In this document: positions 31,110 to 37,871 of the stretch, one piece after another
Numbering within the stretch: position 1 is the first letter of the stretch
Layout of the letters: every line of letters begins with the position of its first letter
IMG/VR virus record: IMGVR_UViG_3300048930_000335
Span: 1 to 44,342 of that record
DNA from: a virus
Reading direction: 5' to 3' (one strand)
DNA length: 44,342 bases
Program-made: the position numbers and the translations under genes
The notes under the pieces: generated by a model
What the model saw: the letters and a program-made list of their open reading frames with translations, nothing else
What the model was told of the DNA's origin: nothing
Databases searched by the model: none

Positions 31110-31751
31110 TCAGCCTCGACGAGCAGGCAGCTTTGGCGCTGGCGGCGCACTCACTACCGCGGATTCGCGCATGTTCGCCATGATCGCGAGCATGTCGGTG
31201 GCTCTCGCCGCGAACCGGATTGGCGACTCGTGGTGCTGCCCGCGCTCCAGGATCAGACGCGCGATCACGTCACGTACCGAAACCGAGTCGTGCCCCTGCT
31301 CGGACAGCACCTCTGCGAGCTCGCGCGCCCAGTCCGCGATGTGGCTCGACGGCGGGGGCAGGGAGACAGCAGGAGCCGGCGCAGGCGGCAACTCTGGCAC
31401 GTGGCGCGCGCCGCGGGATCGCCAGGCATCCCACCCGAGCGGCGCTGCGGCGGCGAAAGCGTCGTGACTGCCGCCGAAGTCCCGATCCAGAACCCAACGT
31501 AGGACGCGCCCCCCGCTCGCGCGCCGGTCGCCGCGGGTCACGAGATTACTGAGGTGTGCGGCGCTCACTCCGATTTCGCGGGCGACTTTCGCCGCTGACC
31601 CGAGTTCGGACCGTCGTGAAAGCACCGCATCTAGTGTCAGGCGGTGCTCGGCGTCGCTGGCATCTCGAGACATAGCGGCAAGGCTAGCACGTGCCCGGGG
31701 CGGGATCGCATTTCTGGCCGCTGATTTCACGCGATTGCGGGGGGAGCTCAT
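31110..31751 (-). CDS. HTH regulator encoded between the two operators
   Basis: A 213-residue protein; an alternative start at 31673 gives 187 residues. A helix-turn-helix lies near residues 51-75 (SAAKVAREIGVSAAHLSNLV). A Pro-rich linker (PELPPAPAPAVSLPPPSSH) joins it to a helical C-terminal domain (WARELAEVLSEQ, DVIARLILERGQHHES), which may dimerise. It lies between the two matching palindromes and is transcribed leftward, towards the left operator, so it is the natural candidate for the repressor or activator of both operons. No cleavable peptidase domain is seen. Confidence 0.7.
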   Translation of the reverse strand: MSSPRNRVKSAARNAIPPRARASLAAMSRDASDAEHRLTLDAVLSRRSELGSAAKVAREIGVSAAHLSNLVTRGDRRASGGRVLRWVLDRDFGGSHDAFAAAAPLGWDAWRSRGARHVPELPPAPAPAVSLPPPSSHIADWARELAEVLSEQGHDSVSVRDVIARLILERGQHHESPIRFAARATDMLAIMANMRESAVVSAPPAPKLPARRG

Positions 31752-31753
31752 TT

Positions 31754-31782
31754 TTTACTTGCCTCAACCGTCAACCTAAACT
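31754..31782 (+). promoter_or_regulatory. Candidate rightward early promoter
   Basis: TTTACT (31754-31759) and TAAACT (31777-31782) are separated by 17 bases, each matching sigma-70 boxes at 4 of 6 positions. The -10 box lies inside the operator palindrome, so binding there would block it. The first gene starts at 31833, about 45 bases downstream of the expected start site. Confidence 0.45.
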
Positions 31783-31789
31783 TAAGGTT
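31773..31789. promoter_or_regulatory. Right 17-bp operator-like palindrome
   Basis: AACCTAAACTTAAGGTT has arms AACCTAA and TAAGGTT around ACT, with one mismatch to perfect symmetry. It matches the left copy (31027-31043) in inverted orientation and overlaps the candidate promoter. It lies in the divergent gap between the HTH regulator (31751) and the small HTH protein (31833). Confidence 0.7.
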
Positions 31790-31832
31790 GCGAACGTGGT
31801 TGCACGAGTTGGCAACCGCACCGGGGGAACAA

Positions 31833-32090
31833 ATGGGTTTGGGGCGTCGGCTACTGTCAGCATTTCTGGCGGAAAACGGAATCAATCCGAACGGGGCGGC
31901 CGAGGAACTCGGTGTTTCTCGCACGGCTGTAGACAAGTGGCTCACTGGCGCCGCTCGCCCGACTGCCAAGCGGCAGGATCAAATCGAGCGGTGGAGCGCC
32001 GGCGCGGTCCCCGTCCAGTCCTGGATGACGGCCGCAGAGGTGCGCCGAGCTGAGCGTGTCGCCCGCGCTGTTGAGCAGTATCGGGCCTAA
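31833..32090 (+). CDS. Small Cro-like HTH regulator
   Basis: An 85-residue protein from ATG 31833, with GGGGGA 4 bases upstream. The N-terminus has a helix-turn-helix (NGAAEELGVSRTAVDKWLTG) followed by KRQDQIERWSAGAVPVQSW, the pattern also seen at 46-693 and 2258-2476. A helical end follows. As the first rightward gene, divergent from the larger HTH regulator across an operator, it holds the position of a Cro-like protein. An upstream TTG at 31788 lies inside the operator and is less likely. Confidence 0.7.
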   Translation: MGLGRRLLSAFLAENGINPNGAAEELGVSRTAVDKWLTGAARPTAKRQDQIERWSAGAVPVQSWMTAAEVRRAERVARAVEQYRA

Positions 32091-32125
32091 TCTGGCGCGC
32101 CGCAACCAAAGGCTACTAGTTTCGG

Positions 32126-32148
32126 CTTCCCTGAATAATTCCGGGAAG
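32126..32148 (+). promoter_or_regulatory. Hairpin with AT-rich loop
   Basis: CTTCCC (32126-32131) pairs with GGGAAG (32143-32148) over the loop TGAATAATTCC, in the gap 32091-32199. It may be an attenuator, operator or weak terminator. The rest of the gap holds no gene that can be supported. Confidence 0.4.
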
Positions 32149-32199
32149 TTGTCGGGACACATGCGCCCACGTGGCGCGAACACTGAAGGGGAAACTCAC

Positions 32200-32250
32200 A
32201 TGCACAACTCACTATTTGTCACCGCATTGCACCACGGAGCATGCACATGA
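32200..32250 (+). CDS. 16-residue leader peptide
   Basis: ATG 32200 follows AAGGGG with a 9-base spacer. The product MHNSLFVTALHHGACT ends at TGA 32248-32250, which overlaps the ATG 32247 of the next gene. It looks like a translational coupling or attenuation leader. A chance open frame cannot be excluded. Confidence 0.4.
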   Translation: MHNSLFVTALHHGACT

Positions 32251-32510
32251 TTCAGCGCGAGAGCCTGTTCGGGACCTATCCATCGGACCGCATCCTTGAA
32301 AGTGCCAGCGAACGAGCTCGCACTCGGGGCGCGGACCGCTTCGGCGCCCACGACGTGATTTGGGCGATCCTCGCGTTCCTCAACGCCGAGTACGAGACCG
32401 AGTCCGAGCGCGACACCATCCCCGCGCCGCCGCCGTACCCGAGCGACGTGCCCGGATACGAACCGGAACCCGAAGACGAGGAACTGATCGGGACGGAGGT
32501 GATGCTGTGA
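32247..32510 (+). CDS. Hypothetical acidic protein
   Basis: An 87-residue protein; ATG 32247 has GGAG 7 bases upstream, the earlier ATG at 32241 only 1. The N-terminus (SDRILESASERARTRGADRF) is helical and ends HDVIWAILAFLN. The C-terminal 30 residues are Pro/Glu/Asp-rich (PAPPPYPSDVPGYEPEPEDE). It overlaps the next gene by 4 bases. Confidence 0.6.
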   Translation: MIQRESLFGTYPSDRILESASERARTRGADRFGAHDVIWAILAFLNAEYETESERDTIPAPPPYPSDVPGYEPEPEDEELIGTEVML

Positions 32511-32917
32511 TCGTCTACATCGCCGGCCCGCTCACGTCCGGGGCGCTCAACCCGGACGGGTCGCTGGACATGTTCACGATCGCGGGGCACGTCCACCGCG
32601 CTCAGCGGCAACTGCTCTCCGTCGCGCAACTCGGGCACGCGCCAATCTGCCCGCACACCATGTACCGGGACATGTTCGGGACGCTGCCGGAGCCCGCGTG
32701 GCTCGCCCTGTGTCTGGCGCTGGTCGAGCGCTGTGACGCGATGGTGCTGAGTCAGGGGCACGCGTCGTTTCGCAGCTCGGGCACCAGGGAGGAGGTCAAA
32801 CGGTTCGCGCTCGAGCTCCGCCGTCCCGTGTACGCGTACGCGGCGGACCTGGAGCACGGGTTCGCGATGACGGAGGCGAACATTCTGGCCCTGCTTCGGG
32901 AGCACGAGGCCATATGA
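32507..32917 (+). CDS. DUF4406 / nucleoside deoxyribosyltransferase-like protein
   Basis: A 136-residue protein from GTG 32507, with GGAGG upstream. The core signature is VYIAGPLTSGALNPDG at the start, HAPICPHTMYRDMFG, WLALCLALVERCDAMVL, then an SSGTREEVKRFALELRRP end. This is the Rossmann-like fold of DUF4406, related to nucleoside 2-deoxyribosyltransferases, enzymes that exchange bases on deoxynucleosides. Activity here is not proved. It forms a unit with the methyltransferase that follows (4-base overlap). Confidence 0.68.
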   Translation: MIVYIAGPLTSGALNPDGSLDMFTIAGHVHRAQRQLLSVAQLGHAPICPHTMYRDMFGTLPEPAWLALCLALVERCDAMVLSQGHASFRSSGTREEVKRFALELRRPVYAYAADLEHGFAMTEANILALLREHEAI

Positions 32918-33465
32918 GCCGCGCACTGTCCAAGGACAAGCGCAGCCCCGGGGACTGGTACAGCACGCCGGCATGGGCCGTTCGCGCGATCCTGCGGCTG
33001 CTCCCGGCTCCGGCTTCTGTCGTCGAGCCGGCGGCGGGGAACGGCGCGATCCTGTCCGAGATCAAGCGCATGTGGCCGAACACGGCAGCGCGCGGGATCG
33101 AGATTGACCCCGGGCGCGCCGAGCAGTGCCGCGCGATCGGTCACGACGTGGGCACTGACGATTTCCTCCTCGCGCCGATTCGACCGGCGGACATGGTGAT
33201 CACGAACCCGCCGTTCTCACTCGCGCTCGAGTTCGTGCAGCGCGGACTAGAGACGGCGCCGCACGTCGTAATGCTGCTGCGGCTGTCGTTCCTGGCTTCG
33301 ATCAAGCGGGCTGCGTTCATTCGCGAGCACAGCCCGGACGTATTCATTCTCTCCAAGCGCCCTTCATTCAGCGGCGGCGCCACGGACTCGGCGGACTACG
33401 GATGGTTCTACTGGAGCCCGCTCTCCGGCAAGCGCTGGACGCTGCTCGATTGTGAGGATCGATGA
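32914..33465 (+). CDS. DNA methyltransferase-like protein (N6-adenine type)
   Basis: A 183-residue class I methyltransferase. SPGDWYSTPAWAVRAILRLL precedes the S-adenosylmethionine motif SVVEPAAGNGAILSEI; ARGIEIDPGRAEQC follows; the catalytic TNPPFSLALEFVQRG is the amino-methylating NPPF motif. The C-terminus (PSFSGGATDSADYGWFYWSP) carries the usual late region. It could protect phage DNA from host restriction or time replication. There is no partner restriction enzyme nearby, so it is a solitary methyltransferase. Stop overlaps the next gene by 4 bases. Confidence 0.8.
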   Translation: MSRALSKDKRSPGDWYSTPAWAVRAILRLLPAPASVVEPAAGNGAILSEIKRMWPNTAARGIEIDPGRAEQCRAIGHDVGTDDFLLAPIRPADMVITNPPFSLALEFVQRGLETAPHVVMLLRLSFLASIKRAAFIREHSPDVFILSKRPSFSGGATDSADYGWFYWSPLSGKRWTLLDCEDR

Positions 33466-33692
33466 TCATCCGCCGGATCCATCTCGTATCCGCGAACGAG
33501 GACAACGTGCGCCGCATGGCCGCGTACCTGAACGTGGACCCGACGCTGGACCGGGACACGCTGATCAACGTGGTCGAGGCCGCGATGTGGATGCAAGCCG
33601 AGGAGGCGCGATGCCATGGGGACGTGAGTACGGCCGCGCCTATCCGCCGGGCTGGTGCCTCGTCACCTGCACCCGCGGCACCGTCCGTCTAA
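33462..33692 (+). CDS. Small hypothetical protein
   Basis: A 76-residue protein starting in an ATGA overlap. The first 50 residues (IIRRIHLVSANEDNVRRMAA, DPTLDRDTLINVVEAAMWM) look genuine; the Ala/Pro-rich tail overlaps the next gene by 82 bases in another frame. No family is recognised. Confidence 0.55.
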   Translation: MIIRRIHLVSANEDNVRRMAAYLNVDPTLDRDTLINVVEAAMWMQAEEARCHGDVSTAAPIRRAGASSPAPAAPSV

Positions 33693-34237
33693 CTACGTAT
33701 CTGACCGGGGGACTGTTTGGTTATGTCGAGTTCAAAGACACGCGCGAAAACGCTGACCGGCTCCGGTACTTGCTCGCTTTCCGCGACCGCAACAACGCTC
33801 GAATCACAGCGGCGATTCGCCTGCGAAACCTTGAGCAACCCGCCGCGGTGGCCGTGGGTGGAGCGGCACGAGAGGCGGGGGCAGATGGTGGCGCAGTTCA
33901 TTCTGCCGCTGGCGCTCTGCCAATCGACGAATCGAACGCGCCACGCGCAGGGATGGCAACTGCAGCGGACCCGGGAAGCGCTCCTGCTGGTGATGATGCG
34001 GCAGCTCGTGACCACGGACCTGGACCTGCACGCGGAGACGGGACCGCGGGGTGCGATGGTCCGCGCGCTGCACCCGCTCCAGGGGCGGCCGCAGGTGAGA
34101 GCGATCAGGTTCAGCAGCGTGGAGCCGGACGCGTCCGCGAACTGGCAGAAACAGGCGATCGATCTGCTGCTGCCGCCCAAGACGCGGCGAACGGCGGCGG
34201 GCGTCAAACGCAGCTGGGGCTTGGGTTTGATCGCTGA
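33611..34237 (+). CDS. Hypothetical protein with long overlapping tail
   Basis: ATG 33611 opens a frame of 208 residues. The first 85 residues (WGREYGRAYPPGWCLVTCTR, LTTYLTGGLFGYVEFKDTRE, LRYLLAFRDRNNARITAAIR) form a plausible domain. From about residue 92 it lies over the gene at 33885-34337 in another frame and is low-complexity Ala/Gly/Asp, ending in QTQLGLGFDR. Either this is a true overlapping tail, or the genuine protein ends near 33885 or shifts frame. The first part is the reliable one. Confidence 0.5.
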   Translation: MPWGREYGRAYPPGWCLVTCTRGTVRLTTYLTGGLFGYVEFKDTRENADRLRYLLAFRDRNNARITAAIRLRNLEQPAAVAVGGAAREAGADGGAVHSAAGALPIDESNAPRAGMATAADPGSAPAGDDAAARDHGPGPARGDGTAGCDGPRAAPAPGAAAGESDQVQQRGAGRVRELAETGDRSAAAAQDAANGGGRQTQLGLGFDR

Positions 34238-34337
34238 CGATAAGCCGGCCGCGTGCGAGGTCCGGGCCTGGTGCGAATACGCGCCGCGGGGGATGGGGTT
34301 TGTGATGATCGAGATTTGCACCGGGGCCGCACCATGA
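33885..34337 (+). CDS. Conserved phage protein, possibly RusA-like
   Basis: A 150-residue protein from ATG 33885 with GGGGG upstream. LPLALCQSTNRTRHAQGWQL, then VRAIRFSSVEPDASANWQKQ, IDLLLPPK, GLIADDKPAACEVRAW and GFVMIEICTG. The IADDKP strand and earlier SSVEPD resemble the acidic arrangement of RusA-type Holliday junction resolvases, which cut recombination intermediates before packaging. The identification is tentative. Confidence 0.55.
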   Translation: MVAQFILPLALCQSTNRTRHAQGWQLQRTREALLLVMMRQLVTTDLDLHAETGPRGAMVRALHPLQGRPQVRAIRFSSVEPDASANWQKQAIDLLLPPKTRRTAAGVKRSWGLGLIADDKPAACEVRAWCEYAPRGMGFVMIEICTGAAP

Positions 34338-35140
34338 AACATGAGCCTAACTTCAAGTCTCAACTCACCAAGCCAGGAATCCTAAAGCCGGGAACCAACG
34401 CGTTTGGAGTCCACCGCGGGATCGTGAGCGCTGCGTCCGGCGGAGATACCGGCGCGGCAATGTTCGCTCGGATCCTGCCTAAGGCGGTCGAGGTTGCGGC
34501 TGCGCTCGGTGTGTCGGTCGAAGATTACGTCACGCGCACCGGGGCAGATTATCTCGGCCTGTCTCCGCGCCGATGCATGGCGCTGCTCGTAGCCGGCGGC
34601 CTGAAGCCGGAGCAAGCCGTCACCCTGCTCGCGAAGGTGGTCTCGCCCGCGTACGCGCAACGGGGCGCGCTCGAGGCGGGGTGGTTGGATGCGAAGGCGG
34701 TCGCGGTGCCGAAGAAGCAGAACGGTGGCGACCATGGCAAGCCGCGCAACCGGGACCAGAAGGGGCGGCTGTCACCTCAGTGTGACAGGAGTAACACTGA
34801 GGAGTGCGCGCCGGACGAATCCACGGACCCGGGCCGCAAGTACAGCCAGCGAGGCAACGCGCGCGAGTACGTCTTAAGCAAGCTCGCCCGCGACGCTGAC
34901 GGCGATCCGGTCAAGGCGCAGATACTGGACGACCTGCTCACGCGCGAGATCACGGCCGCGGAAGCGAACAGGCGCGCGGGGTATGTGCCTGAGGACTCGC
35001 TGCATAAGCGAAATAGGAATTCTGCAAAGAGCGCACTCTTGAGGCTTTCGGTCCCTGAAGTGGTCGAGATCCTGAGGGCGTATTGCGAGCACCACGGGAT
35101 TACGAGCGGACCACTATTTGAGATTTCGGAGGGTACATGA
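34334..35140 (+). CDS. Hypothetical protein
   Basis: A 268-residue protein from ATG 34334 (4-base overlap). The N-terminal third is Gly/Ala/Val-rich with GVSVEDYVTRTGADYLGLSP and LLVAGGLKPEQAVTLLAKV, a pattern of short helices. The middle is basic and disordered (KKQNGGDHGKPRNRDQKG). The C-terminus is helical (NAREYVLSKLARDADGDPVK, EITAAEANRRAGYVPEDSLH). The C-terminal helices might bind DNA. No family is recognised. Confidence 0.6.
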   Translation: MKHEPNFKSQLTKPGILKPGTNAFGVHRGIVSAASGGDTGAAMFARILPKAVEVAAALGVSVEDYVTRTGADYLGLSPRRCMALLVAGGLKPEQAVTLLAKVVSPAYAQRGALEAGWLDAKAVAVPKKQNGGDHGKPRNRDQKGRLSPQCDRSNTEECAPDESTDPGRKYSQRGNAREYVLSKLARDADGDPVKAQILDDLLTREITAAEANRRAGYVPEDSLHKRNRNSAKSALLRLSVPEVVEILRAYCEHHGITSGPLFEISEGT

Positions 35141-36162
35141 AAATCATTCACCATTCTTTATTGGGCGGGATCGACGTTGTCTCTACTCCGTCAGGAACCT
35201 GCAAAACGCAGCAAGCGATCGAGGCTGCGCGAGAGTTTGGCAACGTGCTGATCGTTGGATTGTACGTCCACGCGAACGAGTCATATTTGCGACAGATGGG
35301 GGCGGCCGTTGGCAAGGTTGGCTCAAAAGAGATGCTGAGCGACTCCGAGGGACGCCCGCTGTTCTGGGACATAGACGCCTTAGTGCGTAGCCCAAAAACA
35401 CTGGACAGTATCGTTGACAGCATAAAGGCGCGGCGGGTCAGATACGTGATTCTGGACGAGGGTGGCGCCATGCGCACAGAACATCGAGCAAACGCCGTGG
35501 ATAGCATCAAAGCGGCGTGCTCAAAGGCCGGGATCAAAACGACAGCATTGGACTCCAACCTTCACGCCGCCCCTGGTGAAACTGAATTGGCCCCAAGTGA
35601 GGATGACCCGGCTGATGCTGTGCAGGTTCCGCGTTACGTGCTGGTGAACGCGACGCAGCCCGCAAAGCTTATAAAGACAGGGGTGTCATTCCTGCAACTT
35701 GCGGGGTCGCTAAACGCTGCCAGAAAAGGGAAACAAGCTGTAATTGTGCTAGCTCACACGAACAAGGCACGAGCGTTTGCAAAGCGCGAACTTAGGAAGT
35801 TGCTCAACGAGGAGCCTTGTGACCTGGACGCGGGTGAGATCAACCGCAACGCCAGGTCATACGTGGGCTCAAGCGTGAGGCACGCTCGAGTAACTCACCC
35901 GAGCGACAACGCCTGTGTGTTGATCGATTTGAGCACACATCAAAAGCGGTCAGCTTTCGAGCAAAGCAGCAAGCGGCCGCCGGTGCTGCAGCCGATCGTT
36001 GTGCTCAAAAACAACAAAGAGAATCGCTCGCACCTTAGGCACGCCGGTCGAGAAATTGGAGATGAGGTGACTGAGGCTCAAGCAAAGCGCCTGCTCAGTG
36101 AAGCTGGGGAAAATGTCGTGGTGCTCAAGGGTTCCTACAAGGCGTACCGGGGCGCGAAATGA
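35137..36162 (+). CDS. Origin-binding/SF2 helicase-like protein of lower GC
   Basis: A 341-residue protein with a P-loop variant TPSGTCKT (residues 17-24, ending Lys-Thr), RYVILDEGG at 102-110 (DE box), QAVIVLAHTNKARAF around 200, and SYVGSSVRHARV near 245, in the order of motifs I, II, IV and V of origin-binding SF2 helicases. The Cys in the P-loop is unusual. Codon use differs from neighbours, with many AAA, CAA, TTG and ATA-type codons and visibly lower GC. It probably unwinds or melts an origin. It overlaps its neighbours by 4 bases. Confidence 0.6.
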   Translation: MKIIHHSLLGGIDVVSTPSGTCKTQQAIEAAREFGNVLIVGLYVHANESYLRQMGAAVGKVGSKEMLSDSEGRPLFWDIDALVRSPKTLDSIVDSIKARRVRYVILDEGGAMRTEHRANAVDSIKAACSKAGIKTTALDSNLHAAPGETELAPSEDDPADAVQVPRYVLVNATQPAKLIKTGVSFLQLAGSLNAARKGKQAVIVLAHTNKARAFAKRELRKLLNEEPCDLDAGEINRNARSYVGSSVRHARVTHPSDNACVLIDLSTHQKRSAFEQSSKRPPVLQPIVVLKNNKENRSHLRHAGREIGDEVTEAQAKRLLSEAGENVVVLKGSYKAYRGAK

Positions 36163-36392
36163 CCTGCACCGATCCCAACACCGGCGAACCGTGCGTAGCG
36201 ATGAGCGCGCGCCTGTACGATTACGACGCGCAGCCGCATTGCGATGCGTTCGGCGTGGAGCTCCAGGTGGAGCCCCAGGGGCGCCGCTCGCCTGGCATAC
36301 AGCGCTGCTCCGACTGCCGCGCGCGGTTCCGCTACCCGGACCAGGACGCGATCGCGTTGCTGACGGTGCGGCGGGCGAAGGGGGCGCCGTGA
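36159..36392 (+). CDS. Small Cys-containing protein
   Basis: A 77-residue protein with CTDPNTGEPC at the start, and RCSDCRARFRYPDQDA in the second half, together a possible two-knuckle zinc site. No family is recognised. It overlaps the helicase-like gene by 4 bases and the next gene by 4 (GTGA). Confidence 0.6.
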   Translation: MTCTDPNTGEPCVAMSARLYDYDAQPHCDAFGVELQVEPQGRRSPGIQRCSDCRARFRYPDQDAIALLTVRRAKGAP

Positions 36393-36517
36393 AGTCTCAC
36401 TCTCCGATCAAGTACAAGCGGCTGCCCTGGCTCGTGTGCAAGTGCTGCGGGCTGATCTACCTCAAGAACGAGGCCAGCCGCAGGGCTGCTGCAGCGGCGT
36501 GTCCAGGGGAGGAGTGA
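36389..36517 (+). CDS. 42-residue zinc-finger-like protein
   Basis: GTG 36389 overlaps the preceding stop. The product has KRLPWLVCKCCGLIYLKNEA, a pattern of small conserved phage proteins with a Cys knuckle and LKNEA helix; a C-terminal Cys may complete the site. It could be an adaptor for host enzymes; function is unknown. Confidence 0.6.
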   Translation: MKSHSPIKYKRLPWLVCKCCGLIYLKNEASRRAAAAACPGEE

Positions 36518-36954
36518 TGGTCACCGTCCTCGTAAGCCCGCACGCTGTTGCTCGGTATCAAGAGCGGGTGGACCCGAGCGCTTCAGACGCGGCAGCCGAG
36601 GCCGCACTGTTGTCAGCGTGCGCCGCTCCCGCCGTAGACTTGGAGTCTGCGGCCCGTGCCGGTTTCATTGCCAAGCGCTACGTCACGGTCGGGCAATCAG
36701 CTTTGGCGCTGGTGAGGTGGGAGCAAACGATCGCAGTGGTTGTCACCGTACTCCCAAAGCACAAGCCGAGGCGCGCTTGGAAACCAGATCGCGAGCGGGC
36801 TCTTGAGCGCGAATTGCCGAGTTTGATCGATGAGCACATGACAGTGATTCACGAAGACACGTGCGTTGAATGCCGCGCACCAATCTACGACACCGATCAG
36901 GGCATGTGCGATCGGTGTTGGCGGCTGCTCGACGAAGACCAGGGGATTATCTGA
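36517..36954 (+). CDS. Hypothetical protein with C-terminal zinc knuckle
   Basis: A 145-residue protein with GGGGAGGAG in front of ATG 36517. The N-terminus (VLVSPHAVARYQERVDPSAS) resembles small SPHA..RY.ER proteins of phages, some of which have a RelE-like or DUF4258-like fold, but catalytic residues cannot be assigned. The C-terminus CVECRAPIYDTDQGMCDRCW is a zinc ribbon. It overlaps the next gene by one base. Confidence 0.6.
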   Translation: MVTVLVSPHAVARYQERVDPSASDAAAEAALLSACAAPAVDLESAARAGFIAKRYVTVGQSALALVRWEQTIAVVVTVLPKHKPRRAWKPDRERALERELPSLIDEHMTVIHEDTCVECRAPIYDTDQGMCDRCWRLLDEDQGII

Positions 36955-37871
36955 TGTCTGAATTCATGCAGATCGATCCGCGCATCCTGGAGCACCCGAA
37001 GTTTGTGCGCGCGGTCCGTACCGGCGGCTCGGCTCCGGTGCATCTCTGGCTCGGGATCAGGTCATGGCAGGAGGCACACGACCTGGCTCCGGTGCCGCAT
37101 GACCTGATTGACGAGCCGCGCGGGCCACTCAAGCCGGAGGTGCGGGCGGAAGCACTCCGGGTACTGCTCGAGGTGGGGCTGCTGCTCGAGAGCGCGGAGG
37201 GGTACACGCTGCACGGTTTGGCCGACTGGACGGGGGACGTGAACCAGCGCCGGCTGGACCGAGCTCGAAAGCGTCGCGAGCGGGCCGAGCTGGCGACAGC
37301 TGCCCCTCGAGGAAACTTCCACGCGGAACCTGTCCGGGGTACCTCGGACAGCTCGTCACGGGTACCCGTGACACCCTGTCACGGCCAAGATAGAGATAGA
37401 GATAGAGATAGAGATGAAGATAGAGATGGTTCGGCGCCGTCACGTGACACCGTCTGTCCGCTGACACTGCACGAGACGTTTGGGGCGTACGCGCAGCTCG
37501 CCACGGCGCTCCAGGTGCCCGAGTCGGAGCTCCGCAAGGCCGCTGCCGAGTTCGTGAGCTACTGGACGATCGGCGGCGGGATGGGGCGCCGCCAGGGCAA
37601 CTGGGCGCGCAAGCTGCGCGAACATCTCCGCATCGGCGTGCGGGACGGGCGCATCACGGCACCCAAGGCCAACCCGCACGAACCGCCGCCGGTCACTCCC
37701 GAGCAGCTCCGGGCCGCACGTGACCGAGCACGGGCCGAGAATCGCGCCAGGCTTGAGGCCGCGCCCCTGGACGGGCCCGAGGTCGGGGTCGGGTCCGAAA
37801 ACGCGTCTACGGGGCAGCCAGGCGGCAGCAATGGCATTGGCGAGGCGGCGCTGCGGGAACTCGGGATATGA
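36954..37871 (+). CDS. Replication initiator-like protein
   Basis: A 305-residue protein directly before DnaB. Residues 1-105 form a winged-helix-type domain (MQIDPRILEHPKFVRAVRTG, VHLWLGIRSWQEAHDLAPVP, LKPEVRAEALRVLLEVGLLL), as in phage DnaD/DnaT- or RepO-type initiators. A disordered linker includes the DR repeat encoded at 37389-37430. Residues 165-240 have helices and WTIGGGMGRRQGNWARKLRE, like the C-terminal DnaB-contacting part. It should bind the origin and load DnaB. Confidence 0.68.
   Translation: MSEFMQIDPRILEHPKFVRAVRTGGSAPVHLWLGIRSWQEAHDLAPVPHDLIDEPRGPLKPEVRAEALRVLLEVGLLLESAEGYTLHGLADWTGDVNQRRLDRARKRRERAELATAAPRGNFHAEPVRGTSDSSSRVPVTPCHGQDRDRDRDRDEDRDGSAPSRDTVCPLTLHETFGAYAQLATALQVPESELRKAAAEFVSYWTIGGGMGRRQGNWARKLREHLRIGVRDGRITAPKANPHEPPPVTPEQLRAARDRARAENRARLEAAPLDGPEVGVGSENASTGQPGGSNGIGEAALRELGI
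37389..37430 (+). repeat. Hexanucleotide repeat encoding Asp-Arg dipeptides
   Basis: GATAGA is repeated four times, then GATGAA, GATAGA and GATGGT, giving DRDRDRDRDEDRDG in the initiator linker. AGA is otherwise rare in this GC-rich genome, so the run stands out in codon use as well. Slippage would add or remove dipeptides without a frameshift. Confidence 0.9.

Noticed and set aside
31788-31832. TTG start for the Cro-like protein inside the operator
   Set aside because: The ATG at 31833 has GGGGGA at proper spacing; the TTG would lie on the operator near the expected transcription start.
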